Assembly: GCF_000024405.1 (NCBI RefSeq)
Contig: NC_013517.1
Coordinates: forward strand, 2,693,989 to 2,757,988
Length of the DNA stretch: 64,000 bases
DNA from: Sebaldella termitidis ATCC 33386
Lineage (GTDB): Bacteria > Fusobacteriota > Fusobacteriia > Fusobacteriales > Leptotrichiaceae
Direction: 5' to 3'
The position numbers and the translations under genes were made by a program. Under the pieces are notes generated by a model that worked only from the letters and a program-made list of their open reading frames with translations, had not been told where the DNA came from and did not search any database. Positions 40,469-50,628 of this stretch are shown in pieces (position 1 is the first letter of the stretch; the number at the start of each line of letters is the position of its first letter).

Positions 40469-40831
40469 TTAAAGTATTTCTTTCATTTTGAAGTTCGGAA
40501 AATCACTATTGTCTATTTCAATTTCATAAATTCGTTCATTAAAATATCTAAATCCTGACTCCTCAACTAAAACTAATTCACCATGTCCTATAATTTTTTT
40601 CCAATTTTCTTCTATTTCTAAGTACTCATGTGCCTTTTGAGAACTTAATAATCCTTCAGCATCATAGGAAATAACAATACCCTTATTTATTAAACGGATT
40701 GTTATATTAAATAAAACTTTAAAACTACTCAGTTCTGTATCAGCATGTATATAAAACTCATATAATGAAGAAGATTCCAAGCAGCATACTAAAAATTCTT
40801 TGATATATTCCTTTTTTCTTTTGTTACTCAC
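40469..40831 (-). CDS. Immunity-like protein, paralogue B
   Basis: The 120-residue relative of the protein at 39939 shares EYIKEFLVCCLESSSLYEFY-type helices and the C-terminal FRYFNERIYEIEIDNSDFPNF. It precedes the toxin-tail remnant by 13 bp. AGGAGGTTAAAAGTG lies upstream of the ATG. The two paralogues on either side of a toxin tail suggest repeated acquisition of toxin/immunity modules. Confidence 0.65.
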   Translation of the reverse strand: MSNKRKKEYIKEFLVCCLESSSLYEFYIHADTELSSFKVLFNITIRLINKGIVISYDAEGLLSSQKAHEYLEIEENWKKIIGHGELVLVEESGFRYFNERIYEIEIDNSDFPNFKMKEIL

Positions 40832-40897
40832 TTTTAACCTCCTACTTTACTAAATTTCTATGCAACAATGAAATCAAAAAACTATTCTTTATTTACT

Positions 40898-40925
40898 AAA
40901 AATGCTGACCATATCAGCATTTTTT
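40898..40925. terminator. Hairpin terminator between immunity-like genes
   Basis: AAAATGCTGA and TCAGCATTTT with T runs on both sides, between the gene at 40936 and that at 40469. A hairpin with the same stem sequence is at 41719. Confidence 0.75.
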
Positions 40926-40935
40926 ATATTAATAT

Positions 40936-41202
40936 TTATGAGTTATTTTCTGGAAACTCTTCTGGTAAAGGATCACGCCAATCATTTTTTCTTAATCCTT
41001 CACAACATACTCCAAATATCTTATAATATTTTTTTGCATCATTTAAAGATATATGGTTAGGTCCTATTATTCTATCTGGATACTTCTGAGCTACCCAATC
41101 ATATTGCCAACCACAAACTTCACAAAAATCTATTATTATATCCTGAGTTTCATCCACTGAAATTGTGTAATAACCACAACACGGACACTGAATTATTATC
41201 AT
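40936..41202 (-). CDS. CPCC family cysteine-rich protein
   Basis: The 88-residue protein begins CPCCGYYTIS and continues DFCEVCGWQYD and GPNHISLNDAKKYY, the pattern of the cysteine-rich CPCC family. Four cysteines probably bind zinc. CPCC proteins are common in toxin/immunity loci and are predicted immunity proteins. It stands between other immunity-like genes. Confidence 0.8.
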   Translation of the reverse strand: MIIIQCPCCGYYTISVDETQDIIIDFCEVCGWQYDWVAQKYPDRIIGPNHISLNDAKKYYKIFGVCCEGLRKNDWRDPLPEEFPENNS

Positions 41203-41228
41203 ATAATTATTCTCTTTCTGCTTTTATT

Positions 41229-41495
41229 TTAGAGACTTATAAAACCATCTCTCCATTCAAAATGTTTGTCTACTTCCCATTTATCTATCCAAAATCCATC
41301 TATATGGGACTTAAATCCTTTCTTTTTCATATAACTTTCCATAACTTGTTTCGCTTTCTTTCTGGTTGAATATAATCCTATCGTCCTGATTTCTTCATAA
41401 TCCTTATCTTTTCCTACATTATATGCATGCATTAATCTATAAACTACTATTTTTTTCACTTCCTTTTTTATACCAAGATTTGATTCCTTTTCCAT
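41229..41495 (-). CDS. DUF7336-like immunity-type protein, copy 1
   Basis: The frame has 88 codons; the conserved part starts about at VYRLMHAYN and ends FEWRDGFISL. It contains TIGLYSTRKKAKQVMESYMKKKGFKSH, matching the pattern of the next gene (GITSTKEKVVKEYKKKIGFKKY). The start is uncertain: ATG 41495 overlaps copy 2 by 58 bp, and an internal GTG is also possible. Confidence 0.55.
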   Translation of the reverse strand: MEKESNLGIKKEVKKIVVYRLMHAYNVGKDKDYEEIRTIGLYSTRKKAKQVMESYMKKKGFKSHIDGFWIDKWEVDKHFEWRDGFISL

Positions 41496-41670
41496 GATAA
41501 CTTTTGTCTAATACCATTCGCTTTATCTTAAAGCCATTTTTATATTTTTTAAAACCTATTTTTTTCTTATATTCTTTTACTACTTTTTCCTTTGTAGATG
41601 TTATACCGATTATTTTCCCTTCAGAAAAGGTTTCAACTTTTCTAATATGTTCTATTAAATATAACTTCAT
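41437..41670 (-). CDS. DUF7336-like immunity-type protein, copy 2
   Basis: The 77-residue protein has AAGGAAGGAAGATAC before its ATG. It shares the short-strand, helix, GFK pattern with the gene at 41229 but ends in a different sequence (KSWYKKGSEKNSSL), probably after a frameshift, since the family normally ends in an EWRDGF-type strand. The two overlap and form a tandem pair. Confidence 0.55.
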   Translation of the reverse strand: MKLYLIEHIRKVETFSEGKIIGITSTKEKVVKEYKKKIGFKKYKNGFKIKRMVLDKSYHGKGIKSWYKKGSEKNSSL

Positions 41671-41718
41671 GTATCTTCCTTCCTTTCCTATTAGGACAAA
41701 TCCTATTTTTATCTATTA

Positions 41719-41746
41719 GAAAATGCTGACTTTGGCCAGCATTTTC
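41719..41746. terminator. Hairpin terminator
   Basis: GAAAATGCTG and CAGCATTTTC pair perfectly. The stem repeats that at 40898, so both may derive from duplication of a module. Confidence 0.7.
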
Positions 41747-41762
41747 ACTAGTTTATATTTTT

Positions 41763-41885
41763 TCAACCAACAGGCATCCTCATTTCAATACATTCTTCTA
41801 TTGGAAGAATACACCCATTATCATTATCCTCATAAATATCATGCAAATAGTTATTTTGCTGTAAATTTTTTTCATATGTTCTTTA
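41763..41885 (-). pseudogene. Remnant of an immunity-like gene
   Basis: On the minus strand a 39-codon end reads HDIYEDNDNGCILPIEECIE then stops. It has an upstream stop and no start codon. It lies directly behind the immunity-like gene at 41994 and looks like the tail of a further decayed gene. Confidence 0.4.
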
Positions 41886-41993
41886 GAGGCATAAATCATT
41901 ACAATAAAATGTGTTTTTTCAATCAGTATTTTTTTAAAAAATAATTAACTATAATTTTTCTCTAATTTCAACATTTAATATATTAAAACTCGT

Positions 41994-42401
41994 TTACTCC
42001 TCATCTATTAATTTTCTATATTTTTTCATTAACTTTACTTCCTCTAATTCCTCATTTAATAAATTCTCATAAAACATTTTATCCTCAGCCCATTCTCTAA
42101 AGGCTACTATTGTCTCGAATCCTTTTGGATTTACTATAGTTCTTAAGGCCCAATATTTAGAAAAATTATTATCTTTGAAATCAAAAAACATTCCACAAAT
42201 TGGTGTTGGATAATCCATATCCTCTTTATATATATAGTAAAAGGGAACATTTTCCCAAAAAATAATTCCATAAACATTATAGATTTTTCCAATTTTTATA
42301 TTTAATTCATGACTTAAATCATATTTATAATATTTTTCTAAAAATTTAAGTTTTAGCCCTGAAAAACTTTTTAATTTATTCTTTTTACAAATTACTTTCA
42401 T
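41994..42401 (-). CDS. Hypothetical immunity-like protein
   Basis: The 135-residue soluble protein has aromatic-rich strands (GKIYNVYGIIFWENVPFYYI) and an acidic helical tail (NEELEEVKLMKKYRKL). It follows the broken toxin end of the cdiA remnant by 87 bp, where the matching immunity gene is expected. I do not recognise the family. GAGGTAATAAA precedes the ATG. Confidence 0.6.
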   Translation of the reverse strand: MKVICKKNKLKSFSGLKLKFLEKYYKYDLSHELNIKIGKIYNVYGIIFWENVPFYYIYKEDMDYPTPICGMFFDFKDNNFSKYWALRTIVNPKGFETIVAFREWAEDKMFYENLLNEELEEVKLMKKYRKLIDEE

Positions 42402-42487
42402 TTTATTACCTCGCTATACAATTTAAGTTTAGAGTTCATAATTCAATATTTCAAATTCAGAATATATTAAATTCTTTATTCCTACTA

Positions 42488-42922
42488 TTAATCAACATTA
42501 TTCCTCATTCTCAATGATTCACTATGTGATTTAAATTTGAAGTCCATAACTTCTCCAGTATTTGGATTTTTAACATAGTGAACAACTGATTTTTGACCAT
42601 CAAGGCTTTTAAATACTACTTCCCATTTTTCTAATCCTTCAAATCTTAGATCGCCCAAATTACTCATTATTTTTTCTCCGCCACCAGCTTTTGCCTCTTC
42701 TAAAGTTAAGAGATCTAAAAGGCTCTTAGGGTTTCTACTCCAAGGATCCATTTTTTCTAATTTTTGTACTTACGTATACAGCTGCCAGTACAGGTACATT
42801 ATCAGAGGCTAATTTAACTCTACCAATAGATTTCATATATTTACCATAGTCTTCCTTAGTTACAACACCATATTCTAATAAATCCGCTCCATCATAATAT
42901 TTAGCTTCATATCCTTGTTCTA
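42488..42922 (-). pseudogene. CdiA-type toxin C-terminal domain, frameshifted
   Basis: The region after 42923 continues the CdiA frame only if one base is restored in a C5 run near 42960: PPGYSKENFDILVEQGYEAK and so on, with a second shift near 42755 in an A-rich run. The final piece (42488-42751) reads LRFEGLEKWEVVFKS...SVVHYVKNPNTGEVMDFKFK. This type of ending (MEKWEYK...SVVHYVxxPxTGxLMDFKFK) is familiar from CDI/Rhs toxins. At least two lesions make it inactive as read. Confidence 0.7.
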
Positions 42923-45900
42923 CTAAAATATCAAAGTTTTCTTTAGAATAGCCAGGGGGTACTTGATATGATTTGCTGCTGCTTCTGCAAATATTTCTAC
43001 TAATTCTGGTAGTGATCTTCCAGTTTCCTCTTTTGTTTTATTATTTAAAGTTTTATTACTCTCAACAATAACTTTTTCTTTTCTTCCAGAACCACTATTA
43101 TTCTTTCCTGTATTCCCATAATTATTCTTGTTATTTATGAAATCATTCATATTCTTACTAATTTGGTCTAATCCTAATCCTGCTCTTATTGTCATAGAGG
43201 ATTCTTTCTTTTCTACAGGCACACTTTGTTTTTTATCATGATCAAATTTATATCCAGGACATTGGGTTACATAACCACAAAAATCTAACTTTCCTTCATC
43301 AATTGATGAATACTCTCTATTTCCTGTTTCTAAAGTATTACTTCCATTTAATATATTTTCATAAAAACTATTTTCGCTTCTATCTAACGGTTTTCTTCCT
43401 ATTGATGTAAATAATTCTTCTTGTATGTTTCCTTTTCCTGCTTGTTCCTCAGTCTTATCATAAACATATGGGTTACTTGGATTGTAATGATTTAATTCTG
43501 CCCCTAATGCATTAGATACGTCTACTTCTTTTACATTAAGATATATCTCTATTTTTCCATCTTCCCTTACAAATGCTGCCATTTCATCTCCTTTTGGCTG
43601 ATCTGTAAAATTAATCACTATCTCTACATTATCTTCTATTCCATAAGTTGATTTAACTGCATTTGCCATATTTGTTGCAAGTTGTTTAGAATTTTCTGCT
43701 TTTAATTCATCTGGAAGATTCTGTAATTCCTTATACTGCTTATTCATTTCCTGATATTTTATCAGATTGGCATCTGTATTTCTTAAAGTTCCTACTAAAT
43801 TATCTAAGAAATTACTTCCTTTATTTTCTGCTGTAGCCTGTATTGCTCTTACTATATCTGCAGGTAACTGTACTAATCCATTCAAATCTTTAATTACCTG
43901 ATTTCTTGTCACCTCATTCAGTAAATCAGTGTGTAATACTGTATCTATCTGTTCTACTACCTCATCTTTTGTTACTATCTGGGCTTTATTAATATCTGTA
44001 TTTATTCCCAGTTCCTCAAGATTCAGTTTCTTCCCTGCTTCTGTTACTTCTGTATTAACAAAAGTAGCACATTGCTGTCCTGCTGTTTATCATGGCTTCC
44101 ATACTGTATTCCTGTTTGCCCTATAGGTGTTTTATTCCCCTGTTCTTTACTTCCCAGTCCAATACCACTTACACTTATTCCGTAATTACTTCCTTCATTA
44201 TGGTCTTTTAAATTTTCTACTACTACTTTATTAGCCTCTATACTGAGCTTATTTTCTTCACTCAGACTTCCTATTACAGCTCCAATATTAGTTAAAGTTT
44301 CTCCTACCTTAATATTTCCACCATTCTCTGCTATTATTGTAGTCTGATTATTTACCCATTTACTATCCTGATGATTTTCTCCATAATTTCCACCTATTGA
44401 CGGTCTAGCTGTTCCAGTCTGAGCTTCTGTCCCAGGTAATTTTCCTGATACATTTAAGCCTGCTCCCCAATTCTTTCCATCTGATGTATATTCATCCTGT
44501 AAGGATATTATACTCAAATCTCTTCCAATATCAAAGTTTATTTTATCTGCTGTTACATTCACTCCTGCAAATAAAGCATCCTCTTTAGTCGTTAACTGGA
44601 AAGTTCCTCCCACATTTATTACAGAATTATCATAATATTTAGAACTTGTATTGCTGTTTCCTCCTGATACATTTAATCCGCCTATTACATTCTGATTTAC
44701 TATATCATATCCTACACTTCCACCTGTTGAATTTGATTTCGTATCATTCTTATATGTATTCTCTCCTGCTCTTACAATAAAATTATTGGCATCTACTACA
44801 AAGTTCTCTCCTACATTTATCTTCTGATTTACAAGTGTTACATCTCCGTCTGACTGCAGTATAAAATTCTTTCCTACATTTATATTTCCCGCCACTGAAT
44901 TTGCGATTCATAGCTGCTCTGACTGTAACTTGCTGATACTGATGCACTTACCAATCCCTTTGCTGCATTTCTTAAGTTGTCAGGTGATAAATCTCCATGT
45001 TCAAATATATTTTTTGTTGAAATATATCCTATTCCCTCATACCATGATCTTAAATTACTGCTTAATCCTCCCAAATCTCTGAAATCCTGAAATCCATTCC
45101 CTAATGTATTTATTATTTGGGAAGGATTATCAAATCCGTAATCTTTCACATTATCTGATACATTACTTACTGTATTCGCTAATTGAGCAGAAGTAAATCC
45201 TACATTTACACTTACACCTACACCCGTACTTTTCTGCTTTACCGTTTCATTATAGACTTCTTGTGCATCAAGAAGTTCTATCCCGTTTACTCCCCTTATC
45301 ACAAGGTTTTCTCCGATATTAGCCTGTATTGCTTCTATTCTTACTCTATTTCCTGCATCTATTACTGTATTTCACTCTGATATTATTGTGGATACTGCTA
45401 TTGTTGTTCCGTTTCTCTGCTGTTCGAGACTATTTTGACTATAGCTCACTCCTGCTGTAAAGCTTCCTCCACCGCTTGCAAAGCTTGAACTAAACCCGCT
45501 TGTCTTTTCTTTAAATGAATAACTGTTCTCTAAAGTATCAACCAGTATATTTACATTATTCCCGGCTGTCATTGATATATTTCCGCCGGTATTCTCCAGT
45601 CCTTCTTTCACTGCTATTATATTTGATGCCCTTACATTTATGTCATTACCTGCATCAAGAATTATATTATTTCCTATTACAGTACTTGCTGCTGCATATT
45701 CCTGATAACTCTTTTCTTCCATCTCATAACTTGACATAAATCCGTTGTCTGTCTGTTTTGTTTCTTTTTTTATTGATTCTACTTCGTTCAATATGTTTAT
45801 ATTCTCTGCTGTCATTTGAACTAAACCATCAGAAGCTACTGTACTTCCCTTTATTGCTATATCTTTTCCTGCTTCCAATATTACTGCTTCTGTTCCTGTT

Positions 45901-46370
45901 ATTTCAGATCCTATCTTCTGTACTGAATCATAATTTGCATAATTCCCGCTGTCTGCTCCTGATCTGTCAGAGCCATTTAATGTAATACTTCCTATCGATA
46001 TATTCTCTTTTACATCTATTACAGTTGTTGTACCGCTTACAATTCCAGCTTCCGATATATAGTTTTTAGCTCCTATGTATGTTGTACCATTCGATTCTAT
46101 ACTTCCTGCACTTAATATACTGTCATGGCTTGTATTGTTTAAGCTGTTTGTATACTGATTTGCCGTCACTATACTCGAACTGTTTATTATATCTCCGTTT
46201 TCTGCTGATAACGTCACAGAATCTATTCCTTTTATTCTTCCCCCTATATTTTCTATATTTCCTGCTGTAGCTATTACTGTTACTTCATTTCCCTTTATTT
46301 CTGCAAGCTCATTTGTGCTTGTTACATTATAGACTCTTCCTCCTCGACGAAATAAGCTAATGTAAAACAA
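42923..46370 (-). pseudogene. Truncated, degraded CdiA/filamentous haemagglutinin
   Basis: The remnant lacks signal peptide, TPS domain and most of the repeat stalk: its 5' junction is near 46345. What remains are haemagglutinin repeats (ENIGGRIKGIDSVTLSAENGD; ITGTEAVILEAGKDIAIKGS), a junction-like region and a pretoxin region (about 42923-43912). Lesions read from the sequence: an in-frame TGA near 45372, frameshifts near 44905 and 44080, then those in the toxin domain. An intact cdiA encodes thousands of residues exported by CdiB; no cdiB is seen here. Confidence 0.85.
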
Positions 46371-46437
46371 ATATATATTCCACTTTTTTTTAACTTTATG
46401 CTATAATACTTATAGCATATTCCAAGGAGGGTTACAA

Positions 46438-47013
46438 GTGATTTTACTTGAAAAGTTATTTAGTAAATATTCAAAGAAAGAACTAGAAGGGATTTTTCCA
46501 AGACAATATGTATATGAACTTGTCAATTACAGGATACATGCCAAACTGACTTCAATAGCCAGCAGAGTTGATGTAGTTAATGAACTTAATTATACATATG
46601 AAGATTTCCTTACTGATCATGAAAACTATGCAGAATATAAGGAAAATAAGCTGTTATTTGATCTCTATAAAAAAGGAATTACAGCAAAAGATGCTGCCAT
46701 CAAATTTGATTATAACGAGACTTCTTTCTTAGTCTATTTAAGAAACGGGATTCCACTTAATAAGGGAACTAAAATTGAAAAGATGAAAGCTTATTATATT
46801 GAAGATAAGATTGATATTCAAGGAATGAAGTACAAAATTTTTGATAATCATTGCGAGTTGTATGCATCAAAAGAAGAACTGGAAAAGTTCCGGGATAAAT
46901 ATAATATTGATGAGGATATCATATATAGTGAAACTAAGAAAACTTGGCATCTTGCTTTTACCGGGTATTGGTTTTATCTTATTAAGTATAATAAAATAAA
47001 AGGAGTTTTATAA
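46438..47013 (+). CDS. Hypothetical protein, possible DNA-binding
   Basis: The 191-residue protein starts at GTG 46438 after AAGGAGGGTTACAA. The middle has GITAKDAAIKFDYNETSFLVYLRNG, which could be a helix-turn-helix. I do not recognise a family. The stop overlaps the next ATG (TAATG). A TATAAT box near 46402 within a GCTAT-ATAGC palindrome is a plausible promoter. It abuts the truncated end of cdiA, so it may mark the insertion that removed the 5' part. Confidence 0.5.
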   Translation: MILLEKLFSKYSKKELEGIFPRQYVYELVNYRIHAKLTSIASRVDVVNELNYTYEDFLTDHENYAEYKENKLLFDLYKKGITAKDAAIKFDYNETSFLVYLRNGIPLNKGTKIEKMKAYYIEDKIDIQGMKYKIFDNHCELYASKEELEKFRDKYNIDEDIIYSETKKTWHLAFTGYWFYLIKYNKIKGVL

Positions 47014-47462
47014 TGAAGAAAATATTATTATTCTTACTGTTAGTCACTTATTCTTTTAGTATTGATGGCTTTGATAAGCTAAAATGGGAGTCTTCACCAG
47101 AGGATTTTTATAAATATTACAATAATTACAACTATTATACTTCTGATAATTCATATTTTACACTCATTGATCCTGATATTTATTTCGAAGGAGAAAAATT
47201 GCAGAGAGTTGATCTTTTTTACAATAATTTAAAACTTGTACAATGGATAGGAATTACTGATACTTCCAAGGAAAATGCCCTAAGGATATATAACAAATAT
47301 AAAGATAAATATCAATCTGGTGAAGAAAATATTACTGATAATAGAAAATCTTTCATATATTTCAATCCAACTCCTGAAGAATTTAACACTTTATATATTG
47401 TACTAAAAGAATATAATACTTATAGTTCCATTTACTACAGCTTTTTTCGTACTGTAAAATAA
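47013..47462 (+). CDS. Exported hypothetical protein
   Basis: The 149-residue protein has a signal peptide (KKILLFLLLVTYSFS) and a Tyr- and Asn-rich mature part, including YYNNYNYYTSDNSYF. Its start overlaps the previous stop. The pattern of short strands and IYNKYKDKYQSGEENITDNRK is not one I recognise. Confidence 0.6.
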   Translation: MKKILLFLLLVTYSFSIDGFDKLKWESSPEDFYKYYNNYNYYTSDNSYFTLIDPDIYFEGEKLQRVDLFYNNLKLVQWIGITDTSKENALRIYNKYKDKYQSGEENITDNRKSFIYFNPTPEEFNTLYIVLKEYNTYSSIYYSFFRTVK

Positions 47463-47479
47463 ATTATCAGGAGGATTCC

Positions 47480-48097
47480 ATGAAGAAAAATACAATTGTT
47501 GTCATTGTTTTATCAATTATTATTGTTATTTTGTTAAACCATATTGTTATATCAGGAGTATCAAAGTCTAGCTCTACTGAATTTTTAAAATTACCAATCT
47601 TAAATTCTATTATTATTGCATTAGTTTCGATAACTACTATGATCATTACAAACTACTTCAATTTAAAAAGAATAAAATTAGAAACAAAAGAAAAAATTAT
47701 TCTCGAAAACTTTTCTATTCGTAGAAAAGCTAATTCTAAATTATTTTATGCTCTATTAGAATATCAAAATTACTTCAATAAATTTTTTAAAGCTGAAAAT
47801 ACATTTGAAGAAATCCTAGACTGGAAGGATTTCTCACCATTAGAATATTACAATAAAGTATTTAATTTATTTTTAGAACAATTGATAAATTTACACCCTG
47901 ATACTATCAAACTTATGGAACAACTTATTGTTAAAAGCTTTCCTCTTATACAAATTTCACTCAAGAATGAAATTGATAAAGTCGAAGTAATGAAAGATTC
48001 AGGTTCAATAGAATGTTTAATTTTAACAGATTTTATAAGTGAAATAACAGAGCAATTAAAAAAAATAAATGGAATGAATGATTTAGATAACATATGA
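47480..48097 (+). CDS. Hypothetical membrane-anchored protein
   Basis: The 205-residue protein has two N-terminal transmembrane segments (residues about 5-25 and 38-60) and a cytosolic helical domain of 140 residues. CAGGAGGATTCC precedes the ATG, 18 bp after the previous gene, so the three genes from 46438 form a likely operon. Family unknown. Two-TM plus helical-domain proteins are common effectors in defence loci, but nothing proves that here. Confidence 0.55.
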   Translation: MKKNTIVVIVLSIIIVILLNHIVISGVSKSSSTEFLKLPILNSIIIALVSITTMIITNYFNLKRIKLETKEKIILENFSIRRKANSKLFYALLEYQNYFNKFFKAENTFEEILDWKDFSPLEYYNKVFNLFLEQLINLHPDTIKLMEQLIVKSFPLIQISLKNEIDKVEVMKDSGSIECLILTDFISEITEQLKKINGMNDLDNI

Positions 48098-48197
48098 AAG
48101 AATAAAAAAGGAGCACCTAATAAAAGGCACTCTACCGCAAATAGATTATACCTTTTTTAGGTTTCTCCTGTCAAATAAATTTAATCAGGAGGAAAAC

Positions 48198-48299
48198 ATG
48201 ACTAAAGAAAAAATGAATGAACTATATGAAAAGTCACAGGAAATTGTGGCTATGATGGAGGAATTAGGAATTAAGGAATATAAAGGGTATAGCCTATAA
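48198..48299 (+). CDS. Small ORF of 33 codons
   Basis: CAGGAGGAAAAC is an ideal ribosome binding site before ATG 48198. The peptide is helical (MTKEKMNELYEKSQEIVAMM...). It may be the N-terminal remnant of a larger gene continuing at 48290 in another frame. A long hairpin (AGGAGCACCT with AGGTTTCTCCT, about 48108-48168) precedes it. Confidence 0.4.
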   Translation: MTKEKMNELYEKSQEIVAMMEELGIKEYKGYSL

Positions 48300-48496
48300 A
48301 AAGTATCTCTACCGGAACTTTTCTTATACTGAATAATACTTATGTCAGCTCATCTTTATCAGATACATATATAGATGATAATTTAAATAAATTTATGCCT
48401 ACTACTATGGAAATTATGATACAATTTAACGATGACATCAATAATGATAAGTTTATTCCACTGGAAAAACTTTTCCAAAATTTTGTGAAGAGGTGA
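48290..48496 (+). pseudogene. Gene remnant without start
   Basis: An open frame of about 68 codons (ending NDKFIPLEKLFQNFVKR) has no start codon and begins after the stop of the small ORF. It is in the right place to be the rest of a frameshifted gene. Unknown family. Confidence 0.35.
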
Positions 48497-48499
48497 CAT

Positions 48500-49087
48500 A
48501 TGAAGAAATTTTATTGGTTATTATTATTTATAAGTTTATTAACTGGATGTGCAAGTAAGACTAGTGCTGTTATAAATAAATTAGAAAATAAAACTGATCA
48601 ATATACAAAATTACAAAAAGAAAATATGGTTTTATTTTGCAGTGATGTTGATAAAATATTGAAACTAAAAAAAGAAGATAGTTTATCTGCTTTTTTATCT
48701 GAAAGTGAAGCTGCCAGAAAAACCAGTTTTGGGACAAAGTATGCAGATTATATTAAAAATCATACTGTTGAAGAATCTGTTGAATATTTAAGTGATCTAT
48801 ATTTTATTGATAATTTAAGTACACTTAAGGTTAATGCTAAAAGAATACATAATTTTCTTGAAAATATAACAACCCCTCCAATAGAAGAAAGTGTTATAAA
48901 TTACAAAATAACTAATTTACAACTTATATGGAGCCGTGATACTTTCATGTATTTTGAATCTTATGACTCTCCTGAAAGATTAGGAATATTAGTAAGTAAT
49001 GATCTCGAATGGCAAAAAAAGACACATAAAGAAATTATTGATCAAGTAAAAGAGTGGATGTCTAAAAGTAAAATACAAAAAAACTAA
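48500..49087 (+). CDS. Lipoprotein
   Basis: The 195-residue protein has a signal sequence with the lipobox LTGC. The mature part is mainly helical with a strand-rich C-terminal portion (YKITNLQLIWSRDTFMYF). GAAGAGGTGAC precedes the ATG. Unknown function. Confidence 0.7.
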   Translation: MKKFYWLLLFISLLTGCASKTSAVINKLENKTDQYTKLQKENMVLFCSDVDKILKLKKEDSLSAFLSESEAARKTSFGTKYADYIKNHTVEESVEYLSDLYFIDNLSTLKVNAKRIHNFLENITTPPIEESVINYKITNLQLIWSRDTFMYFESYDSPERLGILVSNDLEWQKKTHKEIIDQVKEWMSKSKIQKN

Positions 49088-49100
49088 GAATGAGGTAAGA

Positions 49101-49403
49101 ATGAATTATACTCCTATTTCTCAATTAAATGATAATGCTAAAATATGGTCTGGAACAATTGTAAGGTTATATAATATTGGTTTGAATGTTTCAGATAATT
49201 CTAAAGATTACTATGAATATCTGATATCAGAGATTTATGGTAACAATGAATATTTACAACTCACATGTCTTTCCCAGGGAGAAGCCGGAAATATAATATG
49301 TGTTTTAAAGAAAGATTTACCTAATCACTATGCTTTAGGTAAAGAATTAAAAAGAATGATGGATGTAGAAAATACTTTCATTGATATTGATTCTATCTTG
49401 TAA
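49101..49403 (+). CDS. Hypothetical immunity-like protein
   Basis: A 100-residue soluble protein with strand-rich first half (AKIWSGTIVRLYNIGLNVSD) and a helical end. It follows the lipoprotein by 13 bp (AATGAGGTAAG before the ATG). Its size and setting resemble immunity proteins; I have no family assignment. Confidence 0.5.
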   Translation: MNYTPISQLNDNAKIWSGTIVRLYNIGLNVSDNSKDYYEYLISEIYGNNEYLQLTCLSQGEAGNIICVLKKDLPNHYALGKELKRMMDVENTFIDIDSIL

Positions 49404-49458
49404 TTATATAAAATAACTTAAAATCTTATAATAAAAATCTATTTTTGGAGGTACTATA

Positions 49459-50484
49459 TTGAATCATATAAGTAAACTTTTTATATTTCTATTTATTTTT
49501 AAAATAACTATTTTCTCATATAATTCAGCAATCACTGATATATCGTATAAAGATGAAAAAAGAAATAGGATTTTTCACACCAAAGTATACTATCCTACTT
49601 TAGATATTGATAAAAATGAAATACTTGTTAATGATAATAAAATTTTTATTAGTAATAAATTTCAAAAAGATGCTTCTATAGCTTCTGGAAAATTTCCCTT
49701 AATATTTCTTATTCATGGAAGTGGTGGAAATAATACCAGCTTAAATTATCTTGTTGCAGATTTAACTTCAAAAGGAATAATCATTGTTGCCACAAATTAC
49801 CTTAGTGATGATGAGAATATATATCCTCCGGAGACAATTTCCATAAAGCCCTGGATTCAAAATGCTGACACCTCTTTTTTATTAGATCAGGTCTTAAAAG
49901 AAAAGAAATTCATCAATAATATATCAAAAGATTCAATTGGAATATTAGGATATTCTAAAGGTGGTTATAGTGCTTTGGCTCTCGCAGGAGTAAAACTTGA
50001 TTATAATAAATACATAAATTTTTGTAAAGATAATAAGAACTTTCCTGATTGTGTATTTTATCCTAATGTATTGAAAGATAATAAAGAAAATTTTGAGAAG
50101 TCATATTTAGATAGACGATTTTCATTTGTTATCTCAATTGATCCTATACTTTCACATTCATTTACCGATGAAAGTTTAAATAATATCAGTGTTCCAATAC
50201 TTTTGATTTCTTCTGATTTTTTTATTCCCGGTAATAATGAAATTGATCTTCAAATAAATGCTATTAATAAAAGACTTGATAAAAAACATACATCTTTTAA
50301 AGCAATTAAAGATTCAGGACATTTTTCATTTCTTCCGTTATGTAAGAAAGAAGCAGCTGAAATTTTAGAAAATAGTGAGGATGAAATAATTTGTATTGAT
50401 GGAAAGAAAGATAGAGAACAAATACATAAAGAACTTAACTCTAGCGTTATAGAGTTTCTTTATAAAATCAACATACTAAAATAA
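49459..50484 (+). CDS. Exported alpha/beta hydrolase (dienelactone hydrolase / PAF-acetylhydrolase type)
   Basis: The 341-residue protein has a hydrophobic N-terminus (LFIFLFIFKITIFS) serving as signal or anchor. The hydrolase core has the oxyanion loop LIHGSGGNN, the nucleophile elbow GYSKGGYSAL and His in DSGHFSF. The start is TTG 49459, supported by TTTGGAGGTAC. Related exported esterases occur in many bacteria. Substrate unknown. Confidence 0.8.
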   Translation: MNHISKLFIFLFIFKITIFSYNSAITDISYKDEKRNRIFHTKVYYPTLDIDKNEILVNDNKIFISNKFQKDASIASGKFPLIFLIHGSGGNNTSLNYLVADLTSKGIIIVATNYLSDDENIYPPETISIKPWIQNADTSFLLDQVLKEKKFINNISKDSIGILGYSKGGYSALALAGVKLDYNKYINFCKDNKNFPDCVFYPNVLKDNKENFEKSYLDRRFSFVISIDPILSHSFTDESLNNISVPILLISSDFFIPGNNEIDLQINAINKRLDKKHTSFKAIKDSGHFSFLPLCKKEAAEILENSEDEIICIDGKKDREQIHKELNSSVIEFLYKINILK

Positions 50485-50564
50485 ACTATGGCTAAGAACC
50501 TATAATTTGAAAGATAACTAAAAAATACTTATCTTGCATTTATACATAAAATGGCTTAAAATAA

Positions 50565-50606
50565 GTTGTATACGTTTGTCAACAGATATTGATATACGTC
50601 AACAAA
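50565..50606. promoter_or_regulatory. Direct-repeat operator upstream of the repressor gene
   Basis: ATACGTTTGTCAACA and ATACGTCAACA occur about 20 bp apart, 25 bp before the repressor start. A divergent minus-strand TTGACA lies within. This is a plausible autoregulatory site of the XRE protein. Confidence 0.5.
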
Positions 50607-50628
50607 ATATTCGATTGGGAGAATTGAT

